A DNA stretch of 64,000 nucleotides from Rhizobacter sp. (GCA_019635355.1 JAHBZQ010000001.1:5146001-5210000); one strand, 5' to 3'. Positions 1 through 8,278 are shown, numbered from the stretch's first letter. Notes: generated from the sequence alone by a model not told the origin. Translations and numbers: made by a program.

Positions 1-59
1 TGACATGAGAGGCCCGACCCGGCTTGCCGGGGCGGGTCCTCTCGATGGAAGGGTTAGGC
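1..59 (-). repeat. attC 1 (cut by window edge)
   Basis: Right-hand 59 bases of a 69-bp attC with a CCCG/CGGG distal arm; the GCCTAACGTT border lies left of the window. Read on the minus strand, each attC ends the cassette to its right. The shared pattern on the plus strand is GCCTAAC-GTTTGACATGAGAGG, a GC-rich hairpin, CCTCTCGATGGAAGG-GTTAGGC, i.e. R', L', loop, L'' and R''. Confidence 0.93.
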
Positions 60-358
60 GGCGCAGCATTCGAGGAAGCAAGGCGCAGCCAAGCGAGCAA
101 CTTTAGCCGGCGTGTGGTTTCAGGGCGCATCGGTTCGTGGCATGGCTCGGACAGTGCAGGGCGCCCACGACGGCTAAACCACGGACTGACTGACAACCCC
201 TGCATCGAGCGAGCACTGCCTTTGCCTCGATGCTCAGACGAAAACATCGCGGTGGCGACCGGAGGCACGAACCTGCTCTTCGTGGCAGTGGCACTACCTC
301 CCACCAAAACCGTGCGCCACCGAACTTTCAGAAGCGATTCGTTCTGGCCCATTGCGCC
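60..358 (-). other. Gene-less cassette, alpha family copy 1
   Basis: No convincing gene. It shares about 130 bp with the cassettes at 7338-7640, 11536-11838, 34515-34817 and 43953-44250. A 13-nt arm (102-114) pairs with 166-178 at 12 of 13 positions and encloses an inner hairpin (GTGTG/CGCAT). Minus-strand frames open in other copies are broken here by a 1-nt deletion near 178-182, which argues for a structured non-coding unit rather than a protein. It could be an RNA or a DNA secondary structure; strand of action is unknown. Confidence 0.6.
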
Positions 359-427
359 GCCTAACGTTTGACATGAGAGGCGGGACCCGGCTTGCCGGGG
401 CACGTCCTCTCGATGGAAGGGTTAGGC
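359..427 (-). repeat. attC 2
   Basis: 69 bp; distal arm CGGG/CACG pairs imperfectly. Confidence 0.95.
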
Positions 428-1090
428 AGCACCGTGAATCTCCTCCCACTGAGGCGCCTTCGCCGTTGCGGGGCCGAGGCGGTATTGCGGCACTCCATAG
501 CGCGCGAACAACTGCGGAGGTAAGGGGACGGCCGCATGTTGGTTGTGATAGATCCTCATGTCCAAGGTGTCAGGTCGAGGCGTTGTTAGCGTCGCGACAG
601 CACTGATTGATGTGTTGGTATCGGGTGTTAGACGTCGCTTTCGACCAAATGTGACATGGGAGACGTGCGCTGCTTGTTTTGGATCATCTGGGACGACGAA
701 GTGCAGCGTTTCAAACCCGTACATCGCGACTCTTACTTGATAGGGACCGATGTGCATCTGGGAGCCTCCGGTTCCGAAGACGACAAGCAAGCCGGGATAG
801 CGGCCCCGTGTGCGTGACCGTAACTGCCCAGAGGCATCGAGGATCTTCTTTCTGATGCGATCACCCGGTGAAAAGCTATGTACGACCGGAACTCCGGATT
901 TGGCTTGTGCTGTGAGCGCGCGCTCGGTAGGGTTCTCTGATATCTCCTTGACTTCGACGATGACCTTTCGTCTTGGAAGGAACAAGTCGTAGTCGGGGGT
1001 TCTTTCTGTACTTACGGCAACTTGCCGAAAGCGAATCGAACGATTCGAGCAGTACTGCTCGAACAGCGTTTCGGAGAGAGTGCGCGGCAT
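422..1090 (-). CDS. PD-(D/E)XK-like nuclease, putative
   Basis: 222 aa, starting 7 bp inside the cassette and stopping at the TAA of R''. Residues 32-48 read PDYDLFL, ten residues, then VEVK, the spacing of the acidic and E-x-K residues of restriction-endonuclease-like folds. The C-terminal half is basic with no motif I recognise. It may cut DNA, possibly in defence, but no methylase or partner gene lies in the cassette. Function is inferred from this motif alone. Confidence 0.55.
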   Translation of the reverse strand: MPRTLSETLFEQYCSNRSIRFRQVAVSTERTPDYDLFLPRRKVIVEVKEISENPTERALTAQAKSGVPVVHSFSPGDRIRKKILDASGQLRSRTRGRYPGLLVVFGTGGSQMHIGPYQVRVAMYGFETLHFVVPDDPKQAAHVSHVTFGRKRRLTPDTNTSISAVATLTTPRPDTLDMRIYHNQHAAVPLPPQLFARYGVPQYRLGPATAKAPQWEEIHGAA

Positions 1091-1096
1091 TGTGCT

Positions 1097-1168
1097 GCCT
1101 AACGTTTGACATGAGAGGCGCTTGGAGGCCGTAGGCCGGAAAGCGTCCTCTCGATGGAAGGGTTAGGC
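1097..1168 (-). repeat. attC 3
   Basis: 72 bp, GGAGGCCGTAGGCC loop class (shared with attC 15, 54 and 55). Confidence 0.95.
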
Positions 1169-1623
1169 GCTTGCTTCACTACGACAAGGGCCTTTGAGAA
1201 CAGCACTTGGATTCCTTGGCTCTTCTTCTTGAAGCCAGAGATGGCGAAACCGCATTTCAGGTTGGCCTGAGTCATTGGGGAATTGGCTTGGTCAGTGGCG
1301 GTTTCTACCGCCTGAAAGCCTTGCTCCTTGGCCCACGAGTGCTGCAACTCAGTAAGCTTGACGGCCACGCCTTGGCGGCGGTGATCTGGGTGAACCCCAC
1401 CAAGCCAGCTGTAGTACCTAGATTGGCTGTGCGCGTAGCCAATCTTGAAAGCGACAAGATCCTTGTCGACACTGGCGCAAACGACGCTGACAAGTGGCAT
1501 CTTTTCAAGCCGCCACCGCAGATCGGGAGTCGGACGATCGAATAGCGAGTGAGAAAGGCGCTCAATCGCTTCTACCGTTTGCGGTGAGATAGGTTGACGC
1601 TCAACTGTGTACTCGACAGCCAC
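1099..1623 (-). CDS. GNAT family N-acetyltransferase with attC-encoded tail
   Basis: 174 aa from a GTG start. Residues 77-90 (VHPDHRRQGVAVKL) are the acetyl-CoA-binding motif A of GNAT enzymes, so it should transfer an acetyl group from acetyl-CoA to an amine; the substrate cannot be told. There is no stop before the attC, so the last 20 or so residues (NPSIERT...ASHVKR) are translated from attC itself and end at the TAG of R'. Whether the tail matters is unknown. Confidence 0.8.
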   Translation of the reverse strand: MAVEYTVERQPISPQTVEAIERLSHSLFDRPTPDLRWRLEKMPLVSVVCASVDKDLVAFKIGYAHSQSRYYSWLGGVHPDHRRQGVAVKLTELQHSWAKEQGFQAVETATDQANSPMTQANLKCGFAISGFKKKSQGIQVLFSKALVVVKQAPNPSIERTLSGLRPPSASHVKR

Positions 1624-1641
1624 GGGGATCGCTCCTCAAGC

Positions 1642-1710
1642 GCCTAACGTTTGACATGAGAGGCGGCGCCCGGCTTGCCGGGCGACGTCCTCTCGATGGA
1701 AGGGTTGGGC
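1642..1710 (-). repeat. attC 4
   Basis: 69 bp, GGCG arm. R'' side is GTTGGGC and the far end of the same cassette (2389) carries the matching GCCCAAC. Confidence 0.95.
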
Positions 1711-1726
1711 GGCTTTCTCCGCATGC

Positions 1727-2044
1727 TTACTTGTGACCTGCCACGGCGAGGACTGCCTTGGGATTCGTGCTCGCAATGGCGAGAAGCGTGCGGGCTGCAC
1801 CGCTAGGCTGCTTGCGACCCTGCTCCCAACCTTGCAGGGTGCGAACTGACACCCCCATAAGCGCTGCAAATTGCGACTGCGACAGGCCAGTTTTCTTTCG
1901 AGCCTCAATGACGGGCGATGAGACGACGCTGACCTGACCAGCCTTCATCTCCTTCACGGACTGAAGCAGCTCTGCGGCCAGATCTCGCTTTGCTTCGTAT
2001 GCCGCCAGTTCCTTGGCGCTCAGGGGTTTACTCTTCGAGGGCAC
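1727..2044 (-). CDS. higA: HigA-like antitoxin (XRE-type HTH)
   Basis: 105 aa. An N-terminal charged helix is followed by a Cro/C1-type helix-turn-helix at about residues 50-90 (KTGLSQSQFAALMGVSVRTL then GWEQGRKQPSG). It overlaps the toxin gene by 17 bp in toxin-first order, as in higBA systems. Expected to neutralise the toxin and repress the pair through the palindrome upstream of it. Toxin-antitoxin cassettes are known to stabilise long integron arrays; that role here is inference. Confidence 0.85.
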   Translation of the reverse strand: MPSKSKPLSAKELAAYEAKRDLAAELLQSVKEMKAGQVSVVSSPVIEARKKTGLSQSQFAALMGVSVRTLQGWEQGRKQPSGAARTLLAIASTNPKAVLAVAGHK

Positions 2045-2339
2045 GGCGAATCTCCTTCAGCTTGGGGCCAGTGAGGTTATCTGTCTTGGCTTTGGCATAC
2101 AGCGTGAGCAAGACAACCTCACCTTCGGCGGTGCGAGTGAAATAGATCACTCGAACTCCGCCTGACTTGCCCGAACCTGCTCTACCCCAGCGCACCTTAC
2201 GAATGCCACCGGATTCGGGCACAACATCTCCGGCAGTAGGGCGCTCTGCGATGTAGGCGGCGAAAGCGCCTCGTTCTTCCTCAGTCCAGTAGAGCGGCCA
2301 CTGTTTCTGGAAGAGTGGGGTTTCGACGACGGTGAGCAT
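2028..2339 (-). CDS. higB: RelE/HigB-like toxin
   Basis: 103 aa, basic, of the RelE/ParE-superfamily size. Features of the family are the GIRKVRWGR strand, the RVIYFTR strand and the final LLTLYAKAK...LT segment. Known relatives cleave mRNA on the ribosome. It is the first gene of a two-gene cassette with its own promoter. The predicted transcription start falls about on the ATG, so the toxin mRNA may be leaderless. Confidence 0.85.
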   Translation of the reverse strand: MLTVVETPLFQKQWPLYWTEEERGAFAAYIAERPTAGDVVPESGGIRKVRWGRAGSGKSGGVRVIYFTRTAEGEVVLLTLYAKAKTDNLTGPKLKEIRRALEE

Positions 2340-2345
2340 CGGCGC

Positions 2346-2374
2346 ACTATACGCCTAGGGCGCATAGTTGTCTA
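2346..2374 (-). promoter_or_regulatory. higBA promoter and palindromic operator
   Basis: On the minus strand TAGACA (2369-2374), a 17-bp spacer, then TATAGT (2346-2351). A near-perfect palindrome (ACTAT-n-CGCC ... GGCG-n-ATAGT, 2346-2368) covers the -10 box and spacer, fitting autorepression by the HTH protein. The -35 box overlaps a core-like GTTAGAC that lies about 20 bp inside the real cassette border. Confidence 0.7.
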
Positions 2375-2388
2375 ACGCTCCCTAAGCC

Positions 2389-2457
2389 GCCCAACGTTTG
2401 ACATGAGAGGCCCGACCCGGCCTGCCGGGGCGGGTCCTCTCGATGGAAGGGTTAGGC
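2389..2457 (-). repeat. attC 5
   Basis: 69 bp, CCCG arm with CCTGCC apex. Confidence 0.95.
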
Positions 2458-2518
2458 GGCACGTTGCTTTGGCGCATGGAAATTTGCTGTTTGCAGGGAA
2501 AGCCGATGTACCCCATGG

Positions 2519-2794
2519 CTACCTGGCCAGCTTTCGCAAAGGATGCGCATTTGGAAGTTCTGAATACGAAACATTGGCCATCAATCGATTGGGCATGGAG
2601 AGCGCCCTGTCGACGAGTTGCTCATCTGTCATGGGCTCCAAGCATTCGACGATGAGCCATCGAGCCTTGACAGGATCGGGGCAGCCCGCACAGAACGAGA
2701 GAAGTACATCGTTGTATGTTTGCTCTGACAGCCCATTCGCTTTGGGATGCATTAGCTTGCTCAAGAGCAAAAGGAGCTGATCTTTTCCGAGCAT
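2519..2794 (-). CDS. Hypothetical cassette protein
   Basis: 91 aa from ATG at 2794; the frame stays open upstream through the neighbouring attC ATG (MSNVRR at 2845). Helical, no motif recognised. It has a segment with two cysteines (SFCAGCPDP) near the middle. Confidence 0.6.
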   Translation of the reverse strand: MLGKDQLLLLLSKLMHPKANGLSEQTYNDVLLSFCAGCPDPVKARWLIVECLEPMTDEQLVDRALSMPNRLMANVSYSELPNAHPLRKLAR

Positions 2795-2829
2795 CTTTTC
2801 CTCGCGGTAGCGCCAACGGGCCCAATGAC

Positions 2830-2898
2830 GCCTAACGTTTGACATGAGAGGCATGACCCGGCTTGCCGGGGCATGTCCTCTCGATGGAAGGGTTAGAA
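2830..2898 (-). repeat. attC 6
   Basis: 69 bp, CATG arm. R'' side is GTTAGAA, matched by TTCTAAC at 3533. Confidence 0.95.
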
Positions 2899-2904
2899 CT
2901 CACT

Positions 2905-3519
2905 CTATATGGTGGCCAGCCATGGCTTGAAGTACAGGTGGAAGCCAACGAAAGCGCCGACATTGACGGCGGCGGTACCCCAGAAGGCTGCGCGAAACGA
3001 TGCTTTGCTTGACTTGTGCCGCAACAGCTGCTGTGCGACCAACCCACCTGGCCAGCCGCCAGCGAGGCCTAGGAGCAAGAGTGATTGCTCGGATGTGCGC
3101 CACCGCCCAGCCTCCGCAGCAGCCTTATCAAACGAATATGCCAACAGGCAGATGATGCTGAGGAGAAGATAAGCCACGGCGAACCACACGGATACGCCCC
3201 GAGTAAGCGCTAAGGCGACGTAGATCGCAATGAAACTCGGAATCGCGAGGACGCTTGCCAAACCCCATGTGGCCGGATTGCTGGGCTTCTTGCGAAGAGT
3301 GCTTCGGGTGGCAGTTGCGACGCCTACATTAGCAGCGCGCTTCTTTCCATCGCGGTTTAGTTCTACCTCGAAGGTGAAGTGCTGACCGATCTTTGGCGGA
3401 CGAAGCTGAGTGGGAACGGCAGAGATGTGCAAGAAGATTTCTTGCCCACCGCCAGATGGCTCAATGAAGCCAAAGCCACGCTCGGCGTTCCATGATTTGA
3501 CGTGCCCTGCAAACCTCAT
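2905..3519 (-). CDS. Cold-shock domain / DUF1294 membrane protein
   Basis: 204 aa. Residues 1-70 form a cold-shock nucleic-acid-binding domain (VKSWNAERGFGFIEP is RNP1-like, then IFLHISAV). The rest has three or four membrane helices and the DUF1294 signature (AYSFDKAAAEAGRWRTSE, then LLGLAGGWPGGLVAQ). This fusion is known in chromosomes of Proteobacteria; its role is undefined. The complete two-domain gene fills a single cassette. Confidence 0.88.
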   Translation of the reverse strand: MRFAGHVKSWNAERGFGFIEPSGGGQEIFLHISAVPTQLRPPKIGQHFTFEVELNRDGKKRAANVGVATATRSTLRKKPSNPATWGLASVLAIPSFIAIYVALALTRGVSVWFAVAYLLLSIICLLAYSFDKAAAEAGRWRTSEQSLLLLGLAGGWPGGLVAQQLLRHKSSKASFRAAFWGTAAVNVGAFVGFHLYFKPWLATI

Positions 3520-3532
3520 TGCTGCCTGTGAG

Positions 3533-3604
3533 TTCTAACGTTTGACATGAGAGGCGGCGCAAGGGCGCAGCCCTTGTGACGTCCTCTCGATGGAAGGGTT
3601 AGGC
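3533..3604 (-). repeat. attC 7
   Basis: 72 bp, AAGGGCGCAGCCCTT hairpin class (shared with attC 14, 16, 19, 58). Confidence 0.95.
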
Positions 3605-3614
3605 GGCTGGGTGA

Positions 3615-3965
3615 TCATGCGCGCGGGAACACTTGCTTTGGATCGCCTGCAATGTCTATGGGGCCATGACATTGAATCCGAAAACCCACCTTTGAATCTT
3701 GCACTTCGAATCCTTGCTCGCCGTCTGGATAGGTGAAGCGTGTGACTTTGAACTGGACGTCTTTCCACTGTGTCGGTCCTGCAATGTAGGTGCAGTAAAA
3801 GAGCCGCAAGCCAAAGTCTTGCTCTTGCGAGGTGGCATTGGGCTGAATTCGCAGGACCAGGTAGTCATGATCGTCGTGATAGGCATTGAACTGTGCGTCC
3901 GCTGCGCTCCAGCGGTCAAGGACCTGCTGCAGCTTCTCGCAATCGCTCTCCGACACTGTGCTCAT
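3615..3965 (-). CDS. Hypothetical cassette protein
   Basis: 116 aa from ATG (MSTVSESD) at 3965; an upstream in-frame ATG inside attC would add seven residues. An N-terminal helix is followed by mixed strands (DYLVLRIQP, FGLRLFYCTYI, FKVTRFTY). Soluble; not assigned to a family. Confidence 0.7.
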   Translation of the reverse strand: MSTVSESDCEKLQQVLDRWSAADAQFNAYHDDHDYLVLRIQPNATSQEQDFGLRLFYCTYIAGPTQWKDVQFKVTRFTYPDGEQGFEVQDSKVGFRIQCHGPIDIAGDPKQVFPRA

Positions 3966-3970
3966 AAGAC

Positions 3971-4039
3971 GCCTAACGTTTGACATGAGAGGCGGCGCCC
4001 GGCTTGCCGGGCGACGTCCTCTCGATGGAAGGGTTGGGC
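3971..4039 (-). repeat. attC 8
   Basis: 69 bp, GGCG arm, GTTGGGC R'' side. Confidence 0.95.
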
Positions 4040-4470
4040 AGCGCGCATGTGCGAGCCTCGGTGGCGCAGAAGCGCAACGGCGCCGAACGCCTGGCGGAGC
4101 TTACCTGCGACGCAGGCAAGCGGCCGAGCCCAATGCTGCCGTACTCGGCAGTGCCCACTGGCTGACTGCCAAGCGCAGCACTGAGGCGCGAAGCGCCAAC
4201 CACCGGCTGACTGAGGCGAGCCGAACGAAGACAACGACCAGCACGAGCAAGCACCTGAACGCTACGGCGTGAGCCGGCCTTGCCAAAGACTGCTTGCAAC
4301 GCCCGCCAGTATTGCCGCCAGACACGTGACGCGCGACTGCGACACGGCACGCAAAGACCCGGAAGAACCGAAGAGCCAAGGACCGACGAGGCGCGGTGAA
4401 GCGGCGTGGAACCTAAGACAAGCGATGGGGAGCGAAGGCTCATGAGCAACAACTCTGGACTTACCGCGAT
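4040..4470 (-). other. Gene-less cassette, beta family copy 1 (diverged)
   Basis: Shares blocks with 16596-17020 and 39747-40123: the hairpin GGCGCTTCGCGCC, a second hairpin CTGCCG-AGTA-CGGCAG, and an ATGAGCCTTCG block near its start. A long minus frame (to 4476) is open but has no SD and no recognisable domain, and it runs into attC. Treated as probably non-coding; weakly coding is not excluded. Confidence 0.45.
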
Positions 4471-4539
4471 GCCCAACGTTTGACATGAGAGGCGGCACCC
4501 GGCTTGCCGGGTGACGTCCTCTCGATGGAAGGGTTAGGC
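4471..4539 (-). repeat. attC 9
   Basis: 69 bp, GGCA/GTGAC arm. Confidence 0.95.
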
Positions 4540-4564
4540 GCCGGTGCGGCCCGGGTCTGAGTTT

Positions 4565-4996
4565 TCAAGAATCGTCTTGATGCTTGGATGAGAGCTCGAT
4601 TGGAAGCGACTGCCGAGAATCTATGCCGGCGGCCTGAATTTGGTGAGCATAGAACATGTGTCTGAGGGGTTCGCCTTCGGGCGCTTCAGTGAACTCGACT
4701 ACGAACCGGCTGCGGAATGGTGCTTGACCTTCGGCTTCAACGACCTTGCCAATTGAGCCTTTAGTGACGGCTGATGACCCATACGGAGGGTCTAAGACGG
4801 TAACGAGATCACCGACTTCCGGTACGAGCCAGCAGGAAATGCAATAGAGCGCAGCAGGCTCTCCGTGGCCAAGAGACCGAGCGACCTCTTTGAGCCACGC
4901 GGGGCTCCCATTTTTAGCGGTTGACTTGAACCGAATGGCCTTCTGGCAGCGTAAGCAGTAGGCGTATCCCAATTTCCGGCGCCTAACGTTTGACAT
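4565..4996 (-). CDS. Zinc-ribbon-like protein, start in neighbouring attC
   Basis: 143 aa if read from the ATG inside attC 10 (MSNVRRRKLG), or 135 aa from a TTG at 4972; there is no ATG in the cassette itself before the conserved-looking CLRC motif. CLRC and CISC pairs (residues 15-18 and 52-55) could bind zinc. The middle (GDLVTVLDPP...GSIGKVVE) resembles a KOW/SH3-like beta segment. A clear case where attC may provide the start codon. Confidence 0.6.
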   Translation of the reverse strand: MSNVRRRKLGYAYCLRCQKAIRFKSTAKNGSPAWLKEVARSLGHGEPAALYCISCWLVPEVGDLVTVLDPPYGSSAVTKGSIGKVVEAEGQAPFRSRFVVEFTEAPEGEPLRHMFYAHQIQAAGIDSRQSLPIELSSKHQDDS

Positions 4997-5049
4997 GAGA
5001 GGCCCGCCCCGGCTTGCCGGGGCGGGTCCTCTCGATGGAAGGGTTAGCC
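4981..5049 (-). repeat. attC 10
   Basis: 69 bp, CCCG arm. R'' side GTTAGCC, matched by GGCTAAC at 5500. Confidence 0.95.
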
Positions 5050-5499
5050 GGCTGTTGGCATACCTCGACCAGCGCCAACCGAATACCCTGGGGCAGCGGA
5101 CGCGAACGGAGAGGAACTGCTGACCCTTGAATTTGCATTTGTATTTTGGTTAGGCCGTCTTTGTCTTTGGCTCAAGTGCGCTCAGGCGACGCGACGCAGA
5201 AGACTTTGCTGAACAGGCACTTCATTCTTGGCTCTGCGCACCTGGCTGACAAGCCCGCAAGTGCACTCTCTGAAGCCTTGGAGCCGCCTCGATTCTTGGC
5301 CACCGGATTCTTACGAATTAGCACGGCCTTGATCCAATCGGTGTCAAGCGCGACGGCTGTGGGACCAGCACTGACTGGCTTCTTCGTGCAAGGAGCAGGG
5401 CCTTGAACTATCTCGCAAGCGCTCCAGGCTTGCCCAGCACGGGACTGCTTCTGCTGCGACCTAGACATGGCACTGAAGCAACGCATTCAATTGGGAGCC
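5050..5499 (-). other. Gene-less cassette, gamma family copy 1
   Basis: Repeated at 24590-25042 and 27952-28385, always with GTTAGCC-type ends. Open frames exist on both strands (minus 5172-5486, plus 5146-5406). In a hand alignment with copy 2 over about 240 bp, 21 substitutions split 7/7/7 over the codon positions, so neither frame shows coding constraint. Probably non-coding. Confidence 0.5.
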
Positions 5500-5568
5500 G
5501 GCTAACGTTTGACATGAGAGGCCCGACCCGGCTTGCCGGGGCGGGTCCTCTCGATGGAAGGGTTAGGC
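5500..5568 (-). repeat. attC 11
   Basis: 69 bp, CCCG arm; left-hand core is GGCTAAC from the gamma cassette. Confidence 0.95.
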
Positions 5569-6225
5569 GCCGGTGATCTGCTTCAGCAGACTGGGCGCCT
5601 TTTCAGTGAGGTCCACAAGGGACTTATGGGTCGCAGCAAACAGTTGCTGCCACCGTTCTAGGAAGTCAACGAAGACGGCTTCTCTAGCGGCCAGATCTTT
5701 GCCAGCGGCGAGTGCCTTCTTGCTCGCCTCAATTAATTCGAGATAGGCAGCTCGGTGAGTCCGAACAACGGCAAGAACTTCGTCCTTTAGTTCGGGAAAG
5801 TACAAAGTGCCGAGTAGGTTCAGTTTGTCGATGGGATTCCGCTGTTCCGACTTCTTGGCATCAAACATCCATGCGTTACGTTGCTCGTCCATCCAATGCT
5901 CAAGCGAATACGCTGTCTCCAGAAGTTCTTCTAGCTTGACGCGTCTCAAAGTCTTCCATTCTTTGGATGACCAATCCGAGTGCGAGATTGCGACTTTTAC
6001 CTGCTCTGTTGCTTCGGTTGTGGCTTTCAGTTGAGCCAGCACCTCCTTGAGGTCGGCTTTTGTGGCATACGTTTCAGCACGCTTCTTGATGTATGTCGAC
6101 AGCCAGCCACCGGCGGCACTGGCTACTAGCCAGAGTGCTCCCAGCACTGCATAGAGCTTCCAGTTGCCGACGATTTGCTCTCGGACAATTTGCTCAGCAA
6201 TTTCTCTGACGATCGATTCGTTCAT
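5563..6225 (-). CDS. Membrane-anchored coiled-coil protein
   Basis: 220 aa. One membrane helix at about residues 23-45 (LYAVLGALWLVASAAGGWL) follows a short cytoplasmic segment; then a charged coiled coil and a long helical C-terminal domain. No family recognised. Stops at the R'' of its attC. Confidence 0.72.
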   Translation of the reverse strand: MNESIVREIAEQIVREQIVGNWKLYAVLGALWLVASAAGGWLSTYIKKRAETYATKADLKEVLAQLKATTEATEQVKVAISHSDWSSKEWKTLRRVKLEELLETAYSLEHWMDEQRNAWMFDAKKSEQRNPIDKLNLLGTLYFPELKDEVLAVVRTHRAAYLELIEASKKALAAGKDLAAREAVFVDFLERWQQLFAATHKSLVDLTEKAPSLLKQITGA

Positions 6226-6232
6226 TCCCGGC

Positions 6233-6301
6233 GCCTAACGTTTGACATGAGAGGCGGCGCCCGGCTTGCCGGGTGACGTCCTCTCGATGGAAGGGTTAGG
6301 C
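6233..6301 (-). repeat. attC 12
   Basis: 69 bp, GGCG/GTGAC arm. Confidence 0.95.
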
Positions 6302-6385
6302 CTCTCGCGCGCAAACCGTTCGAATCTGTTCTGGCTCGGGCGAAGCAAAAGACCTCTCGTTGTTTGGTTCGATTGCATGCTTGGC

Positions 6386-6676
6386 TTACTCCTGGCAAGC
6401 AACCGGAATTGCGGGACGCATGGCTCCGTCGACTGCGGGTCCACGTGCAGGCACGGACTCTGGCGATTGAAGTTTGAAACCTTTGCGTTCACACGCTTCA
6501 ATGCATTGGTGGAGCCGCTGCTTGTCTTCATCTGAGAGCTGACCCCAGTGGACAAGACATGCTGCCACTTGATTGGTTTCTGGCTTTACGAGGGCGTGGC
6601 TTTTCCACTCCCCACAACCCGCTGTTACCAGTACTAGCGAATGGAGCATCACCAATGCGAGTGCGCGTTGAGTCAT
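6386..6676 (-). CDS. Small lipoprotein
   Basis: 96 aa from ATG (MTQRALAL) at 6676. A hydrophobic signal ends in the lipobox VTAGC, so it is likely lipid-anchored at the cell envelope. The mature part has three more cysteines. Function unknown. About 85 bp on its left hold nothing obvious. Confidence 0.65.
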   Translation of the reverse strand: MTQRALALVMLHSLVLVTAGCGEWKSHALVKPETNQVAACLVHWGQLSDEDKQRLHQCIEACERKGFKLQSPESVPARGPAVDGAMRPAIPVACQE

Positions 6677-6719
6677 ATGTGGCAAGCCTGCCGATGTGGA
6701 GAAGTGTGTTCCTTGAGAG

Positions 6720-6788
6720 GCCTAACGTTTGACATGAGCTGCGTGACCCGGCTTGCCGGGGCACGTCAGCTCGATGGAAGGGTTAGGC
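6720..6788 (-). repeat. attC 13
   Basis: 69 bp with variant stem GAGCTG/CAGCTC instead of GAGAGG/CCTCTC; CGTG distal arm. Confidence 0.95.
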
Positions 6789-7190
6789 CTCATTTCCGAT
6801 AGCGGTGAGTGCCTTGTACGCCTGCTTTGCGGCACTTGCTTCATAGTCGCTTGGGTTCGCCAACTGGCGAGACTCAGCCTCATCCTTTGACATGGAACTT
6901 GCCATCTTGCGCAGGCCGGTAACGATCTCTGGACTTGTGATCTTTGAGTCCTCCACGAGCCACGCTGCGTCGTAGCGCACCCAGAAGCTGCTATCGCCTA
7001 GACGTGCAGCGATGGCCTCTTGCAGGCCTGTTACGGCGTAGCGTTTGGACCTCAGGCATGCATGCAACGCGATTCTTCGAACCTGCATGCTCTCGTGGGA
7101 AAACATTGTTGAAATCAGTTTCGCGACCACTTCTTCTTGACCGGGCAAATCAGAGAACTTTTGTGCCAAGTCGAACAAATCGATTGGCAT
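6783..7190 (-). CDS. HEAT-repeat-like protein
   Basis: 135 aa from ATG (MPIDLFDL) at 7190. Paired helices (VRRIALHACLRSKRYAVTG, then FWVRYDAAWLVEDSKI) look like two HEAT or PBS-lyase type repeats, a protein-binding scaffold. The frame is open upstream to the attC but lacks an earlier ATG inside the cassette. Confidence 0.65.
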   Translation of the reverse strand: MPIDLFDLAQKFSDLPGQEEVVAKLISTMFSHESMQVRRIALHACLRSKRYAVTGLQEAIAARLGDSSFWVRYDAAWLVEDSKITSPEIVTGLRKMASSMSKDEAESRQLANPSDYEASAAKQAYKALTAIGNEA

Positions 7191-7265
7191 CACGATCTGC
7201 TGATTGCCAAGTGCAACGGATTTCGAGAATAGGCGATTGAACCGGAGTCGATTAAACACGATGAG

Positions 7266-7337
7266 GCCTAACGTTTGACATGAGAGGCGGCGCAAGGGCG
7301 CAGCCCTTGTGACGTCCTCTCGATGGAAGGGTTAGGC
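7266..7337 (-). repeat. attC 14
   Basis: 72 bp, AAGGGCGCAGCCCTT class. Confidence 0.95.
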
Positions 7338-7640
7338 GGCGCTGCTCACGAGCGTGCATGGCGCAGCCAGACGAGTAACTTTAGCCGGCGTGTGGTTTCA
7401 GGGCGCATCGGTTCGCGGCATGCCTCGGACAGTGCAGGGCGCCCACGACGGCTAAACCCAAGGACTGACTGACGACGACTGCATCGAGTAGGCACGATTA
7501 TCTGCTCGAGGTTCAGAGAAACACATTGCGGTGGTGAACGCAGGCAGAACACTCTCTTCGATGGACCCCAAAGCCTGCCAAACGGGAGATAGGGAATGCC
7601 AGCCATCTTTGCAACTCGGCACGGCTTTGCCTTTAGCGAC
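7338..7640 (-). other. Gene-less cassette, alpha family copy 2
   Basis: Outer stem 7380-7392 with 7444-7456; inner hairpin GTGTG/CGCAT with a T-G pair where copies 3 and 4 have T-A and copy 5 has C-G. A minus frame from 7606 (MAGIPYLPFG) is open for 86 codons and similar in copies 3 and 4, but the frame is not kept in copies 1 and 5. Confidence 0.6.
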
Positions 7641-7712
7641 GCCTAACGTTTGACATGAGAGGCGCTTGGAGGCCGTAGGCCGGAAAGTGTCCTCTCGATG
7701 GAAGGGTTAGGC
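7641..7712 (-). repeat. attC 15
   Basis: 72 bp, GGAGGCCGTAGGCC class. Confidence 0.95.
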
Positions 7713-7719
7713 GTCGGGT

Positions 7720-8274
7720 TCATTGCGAGAAAAGGTTTGGGTTCATGAATGTAGATGCGATGTGGGCTTTAACTGCTTGCTCAGCACCCCAAAGCTCATT
7801 GAGCTTCCAAACTCGATTGAAGATCGTGACGGCGGCATCCGAGGCGATGTGTTCACCTTTGCATTCTGGCGAAACGATCAGTGCGACGCAGAGACCAAGA
7901 ATGTACTTAGATGGAAGTTCCCAGACTTCACCGATCGACCAAGCCCCTTCGTCGACAAACTTCAGGCGCGGATCTAGTTCGCCTTCATGCGCGATAGCAG
8001 TTCGGCCGAACTTGTAGATCGCCTCTTCAAAAGTGGTGCCGTTGAAATTGGCACCGCTGAATGCATTGCCTGTACCAACAGCGGAGATGAGTACCTCTTC
8101 GTCTTTTAAGAATGCACGGATACGAGAGCCAACTCCTTCTTTCGGCCTTCGGCGCTTGGCGACCTTATCGAGCGCTGGGAAGAAGTGAATCAGCGCTGTC
8201 TCATAGTCATGCTTCTGATAGGCCGAAAGGCAGGAGGCGAGGCGGCGACTAACTGAGGATGGTTGCGTACTCAT
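7720..8274 (-). CDS. Hypothetical helical protein
   Basis: 184 aa, start just inside the attI-like border. Mostly helical, with a KFGRTAIAHEGELD segment (R-x4-H-like) that recalls HEPN-type RNases, although I cannot assign it firmly. No membrane segment. It is the first cassette next to the buried attI-like site. Confidence 0.68.
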   Translation of the reverse strand: MSTQPSSVSRRLASCLSAYQKHDYETALIHFFPALDKVAKRRRPKEGVGSRIRAFLKDEEVLISAVGTGNAFSGANFNGTTFEEAIYKFGRTAIAHEGELDPRLKFVDEGAWSIGEVWELPSKYILGLCVALIVSPECKGEHIASDAAVTIFNRVWKLNELWGAEQAVKAHIASTFMNPNLFSQ

Positions 8275-8278
8275 CGAC

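Noticed and set aside
5146..5406. Plus-strand frame in the gamma cassettes with a shared stop in all copies
   Set aside because: Substitutions are spread evenly over codon positions, so conservation is of DNA, not of protein.
7346..7606. 86-aa frame of the alpha cassettes (MAGIPYLPFG...)
   Set aside because: Frame is not kept in copies 1 and 5 owing to one-base indels, while the hairpins are.
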